This document shows positions 57,496 through 64,000 of a stretch of 64,000 nucleotides of DNA, piece by piece. The notes below the pieces were generated by a model. It had not been told where the DNA came from and searched no databases. It saw only the letters and a list, made by a program, of their open reading frames with translations. This DNA is from Serratia sp. DD3 (GTDB lineage: Bacteria > Pseudomonadota > Gammaproteobacteria > Enterobacterales > Enterobacteriaceae). The position numbers were made by a program, and so were the translations under genes. Position 1 is the stretch's first letter; every line of letters starts with the position of its first letter. The stretch lies in the NCBI RefSeq assembly GCF_000496755.2, contig NZ_AYKS02000074.1, positions 35,709-99,708 on the forward strand. The letters are read 5' to 3'.

Positions 57496-57990
57496 ATGAG
57501 TGAGAACCAACTACATAAGCTCAGTATTACTGTTGGGCAGAGATTAAAACACCGTGGCCAGTGGATCACTTGTGCCGAGTCTTGCACGGGGGGAGGCATA
57601 GCCAAGGCGATTACTGATATTGCCGGTAGCTCAGCCTATTTTGACCGTGGTTTTGTCACCTATAGCAATACGGCCAAACACGAATTGTTAGGGGTAGAAA
57701 AAGAAACCTTAGAGGTTTATGGCGCGGTCAGTGAACAGGTGGTATGCGAGATGGCGCTGGGTGCTTTATCTGCCGCCAAGGCTGACCTTGCGCTTTCTGT
57801 CAGTGGTATTGCTGGTCCGGATGGGGGCAGTGAGCAAAAACCGGTTGGTACGGTCTGGTTTGGTTTCGCTGAACGTGGTGGTCGGGTACTGGCGTGTAGG
57901 AAACAATTTGCTGGCGATCGTGATGCGGTCCGCTTGCAAGCAACGATTTTCTCGCTGCAAAGAGTACTTGAGGAATTTTTGCAAAATTAA
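57496..57990 (+). CDS. pncC: Nicotinamide-nucleotide amidohydrolase PncC
   Basis: Deamidates NMN in the pyridine nucleotide salvage cycle (formerly CinA-like ygaD). Of two adjacent ATGs (57493, 57496) the second is better spaced from AAGGAG; 164 residues. Conserved block TCAESCTGGGIAKAITDIAG near 25-45 and VSGIAGPDGGSEQKPVGTVW near 105-124. Immediately upstream of recA as in E. coli. Confidence 0.95.
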   Translation: MSENQLHKLSITVGQRLKHRGQWITCAESCTGGGIAKAITDIAGSSAYFDRGFVTYSNTAKHELLGVEKETLEVYGAVSEQVVCEMALGALSAAKADLALSVSGIAGPDGGSEQKPVGTVWFGFAERGGRVLACRKQFAGDRDAVRLQATIFSLQRVLEEFLQN

Positions 57991-57992
57991 CC

Positions 57993-58020
57993 TTGATACT
58001 GTATGAGCATACAGTATAAT
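57993..58020 (+). promoter_or_regulatory. recA promoter with LexA box
   Basis: TTGATA (57993-57998) and TATAAT (58015-58020) are spaced 16 bases apart, and the SOS box CTGTATGAGCATACAG (57999-58014) fills the spacer. The combination is the same as at E. coli recA. The transcript begins near 58027, so the message has a long leader that contains a repeat half (58112-58140). Confidence 0.97.
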
Positions 58021-58111
58021 TAGATGCATTCCCTGCTTAACCTATTCCCTGGTTGTAGTAACGTTCAGCTAGCAGTCGTAGGTGGTAATAGGTAGCAGTA
58101 ACTGAACTAAT

Positions 58112-58140
58112 CCCTAGCAGCTTGAATGGCGACGGGTATA
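58112..58140. repeat. Repeat half in the recA leader
   Basis: AGCAGCTTGAATGGCGACGG followed by GTATA is the inverted left end of the TATACCC family (3220-3250 in reverse). A worn partner half may lie at about 58055-58100. Confidence 0.65.
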
Positions 58141-58189
58141 CATTCTGTGGCGATGTGGGTCAACCCGACATGGCAAAAAAGGAGCAAAA

Positions 58190-59260
58190 ATGGCTATTGA
58201 TGAGAACAAACAAAAGGCGTTAGCTGCGGCACTGGGCCAGATTGAGAAACAGTTCGGCAAAGGCTCCATCATGCGTTTGGGTGAAGACCGTTCTATGGAC
58301 GTAGAAACGATCTCCACTGGTTCTCTGTCACTTGATATTGCATTGGGTGCAGGTGGTCTGCCGATGGGCCGTATCGTCGAGATTTATGGCCCAGAATCAT
58401 CAGGTAAGACAACCTTGACCTTGCAAGTGATTGCCTCTGCTCAGCGCGAAGGGAAAACCTGTGCGTTTATTGATGCCGAGCATGCGTTGGACCCAATTTA
58501 TGCCAAGAAGCTGGGTGTGGATATCGACAATTTGCTTTGTTCCCAGCCAGATACCGGTGAACAAGCCCTGGAAATCTGTGATGCATTGACTCGCTCTGGT
58601 GCGGTTGATGTCATCATTGTCGACTCGGTGGCGGCCTTGACACCAAAAGCGGAAATTGAGGGTGAAATCGGTGACTCACATATGGGCTTGGCGGCTCGTA
58701 TGATGAGCCAGGCAATGCGTAAGTTGGCCGGTAATTTAAAGAATGCCAACACTCTGCTGATCTTTATAAACCAGATCCGTATGAAGATTGGTGTGATGTT
58801 TGGTAACCCGGAAACCACTACCGGTGGTAACGCACTAAAATTCTATGCTTCTGTCCGCCTGGATATCCGCCGTATTGGTGCGATCAAAGAAGGTGACGAG
58901 GTGGTCGGCAGCGAAACCCGGGTAAAAGTAGTGAAGAACAAGGTTGCCGCACCGTTTAAACAAGCTGAATTCCAAATCCTCTATGGTGAAGGGATCAACA
59001 GTTGTGGCGAATTGGTCGATCTGGGTGTTAAACACAAAATGATCGAAAAAGCCGGTGCCTGGTACAGTTACAACGGTGAAAAGATTGGCCAGGGTAAGGC
59101 TAATGCCTGTAACTTCCTGAAAGAAAACACTGCAATTGCTACTGAGCTGGATAAGAGATTGCGTGATTTGCTGTTGCACAACAATGGCGTGCCGGTGTTA
59201 GCTCATGCTAATACGGTAGTGGTAGACGACAATGAGGCAGAAACCAGCGAAGAGTTTTAA
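58190..59260 (+). CDS. recA: Recombinase RecA
   Basis: Homologous recombination and SOS co-protease. 356 residues. Walker [10 protein letters not shown], Walker [14 protein letters not shown]2 loop [15 protein letters not shown] and the acidic C-terminal tail ([16 protein letters not shown]). Start ATG 58190 follows AAGGAGCAAAA. Induced through the LexA box upstream. recX follows after a tandem-repeat gap. Confidence 0.99.
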   Translation: MAIDENKQKALAAALGQIEKQFGKGSIMRLGEDRSMDVETISTGSLSLDIALGAGGLPMGRIVEIYGPESSGKTTLTLQVIASAQREGKTCAFIDAEHALDPIYAKKLGVDIDNLLCSQPDTGEQALEICDALTRSGAVDVIIVDSVAALTPKAEIEGEIGDSHMGLAARMMSQAMRKLAGNLKNANTLLIFINQIRMKIGVMFGNPETTTGGNALKFYASVRLDIRRIGAIKEGDEVVGSETRVKVVKNKVAAPFKQAEFQILYGEGINSCGELVDLGVKHKMIEKAGAWYSYNGEKIGQGKANACNFLKENTAIATELDKRLRDLLLHNNGVPVLAHANTVVVDDNEAETSEEF

Positions 59261-59369
59261 TTCTGGCTGGTCGTTATGCTCAAGTTGTATATAGCTGCTC
59301 AATAGATCTTCACTCGTCCCTGACTGCGTTACGTAGTCAGGGCGCCTGAAACTGCTAACAATATTATTA

Positions 59370-59444
59370 TTGTTTGACTCAGTGTCGTTTGACGCGGTGT
59401 TGTTTGAGTCAATATTGTTTGACGCAATATTGCTTGAAGTCGCG
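59370..59444. repeat. Five 15-bp tandem repeats between recA and recX
   Basis: Five exact-period units: TTGTTTGACTCAGTG, TCGTTTGACGCGGTG, TTGTTTGAGTCAATA, TTGTTTGACGCAATA and TTGCTTGAAGTCGCG (59370-59384, -399, -414, -429, -444). The last ends 11 bases before the recX ATG. The core TTGTTTGA is kept in most units. Confidence 0.88.
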
Positions 59445-59455
59445 GGAGAGAGTAG

Positions 59456-59986
59456 ATGAATGAAGTTACTCCCCAACTTTTCGATAAGAAAGAAAATATA
59501 TTAATAAGCAGAGTGATGCGCTGGTTATCACAGCGAGATCACAGTGAAGCTGAACTGCGTCGCAAACTTGCGGTGCCGCCAGGTGTAGAAAACCTCAGGT
59601 TTGGTGCGGCCAAACGTCCCGTTGAACCGACAGCTCCCATTGACCCCGCAATGATCGAACGGCTGATAGCCTATTGTTATCAACATAATTGGCTGGACGA
59701 TCGGCGTTTTGCCGATAGCTTTATCGCCAGCCGTAGCCGTAAGGGATATGGTGCACAACGTATCGTCTCAGAACTTGTACAAAAAGGTGTTGAGAAGGAA
59801 ATTGTGCAAGCTGCATTGGCTGAATGCCCAATCGACTGGTGTGAATTGGCCAGGAAGGTTGCGCTGCATAAATTTGGTGATCCACTACCAGTAGAGTGGA
59901 AAGAGAAGGCCAAAGTGTTGCGTTATTTGCTCTATCGAGGTTTCTTTCAAGAAGAAATTCAGTCAATTTACCGTGATTTTGTCTGA
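59456..59986 (+). CDS. recX: Regulatory protein RecX
   Basis: Inhibits RecA filament extension. 176 residues (166 in E. coli), composed of three-helix repeats: MRWLSQRDHSEAELRRKLAV, LIAYCYQHNWLDDRRFADSF, GYGAQRIVSELVQKGVEKEI and VLRYLLYRGFFQEEIQSIYR. ATG 59456 follows GAGAGAG. Normally co-transcribed with recA by read-through; here the 15-bp repeats occupy the gap. Confidence 0.96.
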   Translation: MNEVTPQLFDKKENILISRVMRWLSQRDHSEAELRRKLAVPPGVENLRFGAAKRPVEPTAPIDPAMIERLIAYCYQHNWLDDRRFADSFIASRSRKGYGAQRIVSELVQKGVEKEIVQAALAECPIDWCELARKVALHKFGDPLPVEWKEKAKVLRYLLYRGFFQEEIQSIYRDFV

Positions 59987-60121
59987 TCTGCGCACTCGGT
60001 ATTTTACTTCCAACTGAAGAAAATTTATCTTATCCCCACATTTAGTTCGTGAACCCGATGAAAGCGTCTGGGTGTTGTTCCTCTGGTTCACGCATCATTC
60101 TCTAGTCTTTCCAGGAAAATT

Positions 60122-62749
60122 ATGAGCAAGAGTACCGCTGAGATCCGTCAAGCGTTTCTCGATTTCTTTCATAGTAAAGGTCATCAGGTTGTAGCAAGCA
60201 GCTCTCTGGTTCCTAACAATGATCCGACATTGCTGTTTACCAATGCCGGAATGAACCAATTCAAGGATGTTTTCCTGGGATTGGACAAACGAGCTTACTC
60301 CCGTGCAACCACGTCACAACGTTGTGTGCGTGCTGGTGGTAAGCATAACGATCTAGAAAATGTGGGTTACACCGCTCGCCACCACACTTTCTTTGAGATG
60401 TTGGGCAACTTCAGCTTTGGCGATTACTTCAAGCATGACGCTATCAGCTATGCATGGGAACTGTTAACGGGTGAAAACTGGTTCAACCTACCAAAAGAGA
60501 AGTTGTGGGTAACAGTCTATGAGACTGATGACGAAGCTTTCGATATCTGGCAAAAACAGATTGGGGTGCCTGCAGAGCGTATTATCCGTATTGGTGATAA
60601 TAAAGGGGCACCTTTTGCCTCTGACAACTTCTGGCAGATGGGCGATACCGGGCCATGTGGTCCTTGTACTGAGATCTTTTTTGATCACGGTGATCATCTC
60701 TGGGGAGGACCTCCTGGTAGCCCAGAGGAAGATGGCGATCGTTATATTGAGATCTGGAATGTCGTGTTCATGCAGTTCAATCGCCAGTCCGATGGCACCA
60801 TGCTGCCGCTGCCTAAGCCTTCTGTGGATACGGGCATGGGGCTCGAGCGTATTGCCGCGGTATTGCAGCATGTGAATTCTAACTACGATATTGATTTGTT
60901 CAGTACCCTGATTGCGGCGGTAGCCAAACTGACTGACGCCACTGATCTTGGCAACAAATCCTTGCGGGTTATCGCTGATCATATCCGTTCATGTGCATTT
61001 CTGATTGCCGATGGTGTCATTCCTTCAAATGAAAATCGGGGTTATGTGCTGCGCCGTATCATTCGTCGCGCGATCCGTCACGGTAATATGCTGGGTGCGA
61101 AAGAGACCTTCTTCTATAAACTTGTTGCTCCGTTGATTGAAGTCATGGGGCCTGCCGCTGATGAGTTGAAGCGACAGCAGGCACAAGTCGAGCAGGTTTT
61201 GAAAACCGAAGAGGAGCAATTTGCTCGTACTTTGGAACGTGGTTTGACGCTGTTGGATGATGAGTTGGCTAAGCTGCAAGGGGATACCCTGGATGGCGAA
61301 ACGGTATTCCGTTTGTATGATACTTACGGCTTCCCAGCAGATCTTACTGCTGATGTTTGCCGGGAGCGTGGTCTGAAGATTGACGAAGCTGGTTTTGAAC
61401 TGGCGATGGAAGCTCAGCGCCGCCGTGCTCGTGAATCGAGCGGTTTTGGTGCGGACTACAACAGTATGATCCGCATTGACGGTGCCAGTAAATTTAATGG
61501 CTATGAGCATGTAGAGCAACTGGCGAAAGTAACGGCACTATTCCGTGATGGTAAACCCGTCGATGAGCTTAAGGCCGGTGAAGAAGCGGTCGTGGTATTA
61601 GATGAAACGCCATTCTACGCAGAGTCAGGTGGTCAGGTTGGCGACAAGGGCGTGCTGAAAGCAGCGGGTCTTGAATTTGTCGTGAGTGACACACAGAAAT
61701 ATGGTCAAGCTATTGGGCATCTGGGCAAATTGCTCTCCGGCTCGCTGAAATTGAATCAGGGGGTTGATGCGCTGGTCGATAGCGCACGCCGCAATTGCAT
61801 TCGTCTGAACCATTCGGCAACTCATCTGTTACATGCGGCCTTGCGCCAGGTCTTGGGTGAGCACGTGGCGCAGAAAGGTTCATTGGTTAATGATAAGTAT
61901 CTACGTTTCGATTTTTCACATTCTGAAGCCATGAAGCCAGAAGAAATTCGTGCGGTAGAAGATCTGGTTAACCAGCAAGTTCGCGGTAATTTACTTATAC
62001 AGACCGAAGTCATGGCGCTGGATGATGCCAAGCAAAAGGGTGCGATGGCGCTGTTTGGCGAGAAGTACGATGAGCATGTTCGCGTGCTAACCATGGGGGA
62101 TTTCTCTACTGAGCTGTGTGGTGGCACCCATGCGAGTCGTACGGGGGACATTGGCTTATTCCGGATTCAGAGTGAGTCTGGTACTGCCGCAGGCATTCGC
62201 CGTATCGAAGCGGTGTCCGGGGAAAGGGCGATAGCTACCCTACACCAGCAAAGTGATTTGTTACAAAATATTGCAAATCTGGTGAAAGGTGATAGTAATA
62301 ACCTGAGCGATAAAGTTCGTGCAGTGCTTGATCGTACCCGTGCTTTGGAAAAAGAACTGCAGCAGTTGAAAGATCAACAAGCCGCCTTAGAAAGTGCTTC
62401 TCTGTCGAGCAAAGCGAAACTGGTTAGTGGCGTCAAGTTGCTGGTTAGCCAGTTGGATAATGTTGAGCCGAAGATATTACGTACTATGGTCGACGACCTT
62501 AAAAATCAACTGGGTTCGGCGATCATCGTATTGGCAACGCATGACGAAGGTAAAGTCAGCCTAATCGCGGGCGTAACCAAAGATCTGACGGACCGGGTTA
62601 AAGCGGGTGACCTAGTGGGTCATGTTGCTCAACAAGTCGGTGGTAAAGGTGGTGGCCGCCCGGATATGGCAATGGCAGGGGGAAGCGATATCAGTGGCCT
62701 TCCTGCGGCTTTAAACAGTATAGAAGCCTGGGTGGTTTCAAAACTGTGA
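60122..62749 (+). CDS. alaS: Alanyl-tRNA synthetase
   Basis: 875 residues (876 in E. coli). Class II catalytic domain begins [18 protein letters not shown] with [18 protein letters not shown]; the editing domain carries zinc-binding [11 protein letters not shown] and [15 protein letters not shown]; the C-Ala domain ends [15 protein letters not shown]. Preceded by AGGAAAATT. Same position as in E. coli. Confidence 0.99.
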   Translation: MSKSTAEIRQAFLDFFHSKGHQVVASSSLVPNNDPTLLFTNAGMNQFKDVFLGLDKRAYSRATTSQRCVRAGGKHNDLENVGYTARHHTFFEMLGNFSFGDYFKHDAISYAWELLTGENWFNLPKEKLWVTVYETDDEAFDIWQKQIGVPAERIIRIGDNKGAPFASDNFWQMGDTGPCGPCTEIFFDHGDHLWGGPPGSPEEDGDRYIEIWNVVFMQFNRQSDGTMLPLPKPSVDTGMGLERIAAVLQHVNSNYDIDLFSTLIAAVAKLTDATDLGNKSLRVIADHIRSCAFLIADGVIPSNENRGYVLRRIIRRAIRHGNMLGAKETFFYKLVAPLIEVMGPAADELKRQQAQVEQVLKTEEEQFARTLERGLTLLDDELAKLQGDTLDGETVFRLYDTYGFPADLTADVCRERGLKIDEAGFELAMEAQRRRARESSGFGADYNSMIRIDGASKFNGYEHVEQLAKVTALFRDGKPVDELKAGEEAVVVLDETPFYAESGGQVGDKGVLKAAGLEFVVSDTQKYGQAIGHLGKLLSGSLKLNQGVDALVDSARRNCIRLNHSATHLLHAALRQVLGEHVAQKGSLVNDKYLRFDFSHSEAMKPEEIRAVEDLVNQQVRGNLLIQTEVMALDDAKQKGAMALFGEKYDEHVRVLTMGDFSTELCGGTHASRTGDIGLFRIQSESGTAAGIRRIEAVSGERAIATLHQQSDLLQNIANLVKGDSNNLSDKVRAVLDRTRALEKELQQLKDQQAALESASLSSKAKLVSGVKLLVSQLDNVEPKILRTMVDDLKNQLGSAIIVLATHDEGKVSLIAGVTKDLTDRVKAGDLVGHVAQQVGGKGGGRPDMAMAGGSDISGLPAALNSIEAWVVSKL

Positions 62750-63199
62750 CTATAAAAAATTAGTATCAATAAATGCCATAACGTATTGTATGATATGGCA
62801 TTTATTAGCGTGCTAACGCAATGTTGTTATAATTATCGGCACAAAGTTTTTTAGGTTGGCTAAACTTATTCATTAGTCTGGTGTGATAGCAAGTCTATGC
62901 CCAAGTTCATTTAAGTTATAGGTAGAAGGCAAAGGTATATATCCCAGTAGGTTTTCGTAATCTATTGATTTATTGGATTAAATCAATCTTGAGCTGAGGC
63001 GAGTGTGACTTGCGATAGTTCTGGTTGGGACTTATGGATGAGGTTAATAACTAAGCACAGATAACTTCTCGGTACCTTACATGATAATGGGTATATTTAC
63101 ATTTATTGTTGTCCATTGACTTACGTTTTCACTGTATATCATGGATAATAGCCGGGAAACTGAGTGACCCGACTCTTTTAATCTTTCAAGGAGCAAAGA
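62750..63199. other. Gap between alaS and csrA
   Basis: 450 bases with no gene, including a worn composite repeat (62896-63095) and the csrA promoters, which I cannot place exactly. CsrA is the only product in the immediate neighbourhood. Confidence 0.55.
62896..63095. repeat. Decayed composite repeat upstream of csrA
   Basis: Begins TATGCCCAAGTTCATTTAAG (compare TATACCCAAGTTCAATGAAG at 11011) and ends ACATGATAATGGGTATA. Inside, CTTATGGATGAGGTTAATAA matches the AACCTCATCCATGAGG module of the large copies. Confidence 0.6.
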
Positions 63200-63385
63200 A
63201 TGTTAATTCTGACTCGTCGAGTTGGTGAAACCCTCATGATTGGTGATGAGGTCACAGTTACTGTGCTAGGTGTTAAGGGCAACCAAGTCCGTATTGGTGT
63301 GAATGCACCCAAAGAGGTGTCCGTCCACCGGGAAGAAATCTATCAGCGTATCCAGGCCGAAAAGTCTCAACCGACGACTTATTGA
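63200..63385 (+). CDS. csrA: Carbon storage regulator CsrA
   Basis: RNA-binding translational regulator of carbon metabolism, motility and biofilm. 61 residues, full length. [20 protein letters not shown] and the RNA-contacting R44 in [12 protein letters not shown] are present. ATG 63200 follows CAAGGAGCAAAGA. Sits between alaS and serV as in E. coli. Confidence 0.99.
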
Positions 63386-63394
63386 TTTCTCAAT

Positions 63395-63420
63395 AGCGTC
63401 TCGTTAAATAGCGAGACGCT
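63395..63420 (+). terminator. Hairpin after csrA
   Basis: AGCGTCTCG (63395-63403) pairs with CGAGACGCT (63412-63420). It is followed by CTCCCTCCCCCC rather than a T-run, so termination efficiency is uncertain. Confidence 0.6.
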
Positions 63421-63584
63421 CTCCCTCCCCCCTCTTCAAATATTTCTCCTGATAACCTTTACGTTCTGACTCATTTTTTTGTCTGAGATCACCTGATGAG
63501 AGGGTGAATACGTGCTTTTTTTGCCGTCAAATCATCCATCTTGGCTGTGATTTGTGCAAACGCACATCAGTTAGGAAAAATTGT

Positions 63585-63612
63585 TTGACTTATAAGTCGG
63601 GGAAAGTAATAT
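63585..63612 (+). promoter_or_regulatory. Promoter of the serV-argV tRNA operon
   Basis: TTGACT (63585-63590) and TAATAT (63607-63612) spaced 16 bases, followed by the GC-rich discriminator GTGCGCC typical of stringently controlled tRNA promoters. It lies about 70 bases before the mature Ser tRNA. Confidence 0.7.
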
Positions 63613-63678
63613 GTGCGCCACGCAGTGCCAATGTGCTTCTCTAAAAAGCAGATCAGGCACAATTCGAAAGAAGCGAGT

Positions 63679-63771
63679 GGTGAGGTGGCCGAGAGGCTGA
63701 AGGCGCTCCCCTGCTAAGGGAGTATGCGGTTAATAGCTGCATCCGGGGTTCGAATCCCCGCCTCACCGCCA
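63679..63771 (+). tRNA. serV: tRNA-Ser (GCU)
   Basis: 93 bases including the encoded CCA. Acceptor ends GGTGAGG/CCTCACC pair, the anticodon GCT lies in CCCCTGCTAAGGGA, and a long variable arm (GTATGCGGTTAATAGCTGCA) follows as required for tRNA-Ser. The T-loop is GGTTCGAATCC. First tRNA of the operon. Confidence 0.97.
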
Positions 63772-63774
63772 TTT

Positions 63775-63851
63775 GCATCCATAGCTCAGCTGGATAGAGT
63801 ACTCGGCTACGAACCGAGCGGTCGGAGGTTCGAATCCTCCTGGATGCACCA
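63775..63851 (+). tRNA. tRNA-Arg (ACG), copy 1
   Basis: 77 bases with encoded CCA; acceptor GCATCCA/TGGATGC, anticodon loop CTACGAA, T-loop GGTTCGAATCC. Begins 3 bases after tRNA-Ser. The wobble A34 would be converted to inosine by TadA. Corresponds to argV of E. coli. Confidence 0.97.
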
Positions 63852-63918
63852 TTTTAGCCACATGGTCGTGTTATCAAGGTTGACCCTGGGGTATCAGCAG
63901 TATCAGTAATAGTTCTAT

Positions 63919-63995
63919 GCATCCATAGCTCAGCTGGATAGAGTACTCGGCTACGAACCGAGCGGTCGGAGGTTCGAATCCTCCTGGATGCACCA
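63919..63995 (+). tRNA. tRNA-Arg (ACG), copy 2
   Basis: Identical in sequence to the copy at 63775-63851 and 67 bases further on, as in the E. coli argV/argY/argZ/argQ array. Probably followed by more copies past the window end. Confidence 0.97.
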
Positions 63996-64000
63996 TTTTA

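Noticed and set aside
59198..59476. 92-codon Asn/Ser-rich frame on the minus strand
   Set aside because: It is the product of reading the 15-bp tandem repeats in reverse and overlaps the recA end and recX start.
63775..63995. Identical tRNA-Arg copies as an assembly duplication
   Set aside because: Tandem identical tRNA-Arg(ACG) copies after serV are the normal arrangement in enterobacteria, and the spacer between them is unique sequence.

Overview
The window looks like a chromosomal segment of an enterobacterium in the Yersinia/Serratia group (Yersiniaceae). The core gene order cysJIH - iap - cysG - cysDNC - ygbE - ftsB - ispD - ispF - truD - surE - pcm - nlpD - rpoS - mutS - mltB - pncC - recA - recX - alaS - csrA - serV - argV is the Escherichia coli backbone, with Yersinia-like changes: cysG beside cysDNC, hutUH and a PhoX gene nearby, and abundant intergenic repeats whose ends read TATACCCGTCGCCATTCAAG. 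Moderate GC by eye fits Yersinia better than high-GC Serratia. The genus is an inference.

Layout. 1-7.5 kb: histidine degradation (hutU-hutH, with a HutC-type operator), queuosine precursor synthesis (queE, queD) and a Tat-exported PhoX phosphatase. 7.5-21.6 kb: sulfate assimilation (cysJIH, cysG for siroheme, cysDNC). Between cysH and iap, the place where E. coli carries its type I-E CRISPR-Cas locus, there is instead an AT-rich two-gene AAA ATPase + DUF4435 cassette that I read as a PARIS-type anti-phage system. 21.6-27.4 kb: ygbE, an inserted polar/basic amino acid ABC transporter, then ftsB-ispD-ispF-truD.

27.4-39.4 kb: a 12-kb accessory island between truD and surE. It holds a transposase fragment, a VgrG spike gene, an unrecognised TPR-like helical protein, a 44-residue membrane peptide, a PAAR/Rhs effector with a C-terminal deaminase toxin tip, a SUKH-type immunity gene, a SymE-like gene, a decayed IS66 element and an IS630 fragment. 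This is an orphan type VI secretion effector module. The TPR-like/membrane-peptide pair is translationally coupled and is the least explained part.

39.5-64 kb: surE-pcm-nlpD-rpoS, mutS, a VOC protein, a membrane-anchored alpha/beta hydrolase, a SlyB-like lipoprotein, the zinc-stress module zraP/zraSR (near-consensus sigma54 promoter and paired ZraR-like boxes), a Tat-exported beta-carbonic anhydrase, mltB, an MFS transporter, pncC, recA with a LexA box, recX, alaS, csrA and a tRNA cluster (one Ser-GCU and two Arg-ACG, probably continuing beyond the window).

Caveat: all family calls come from reading the sequence and remembered family motifs. No database search, structure prediction or alignment program was run.
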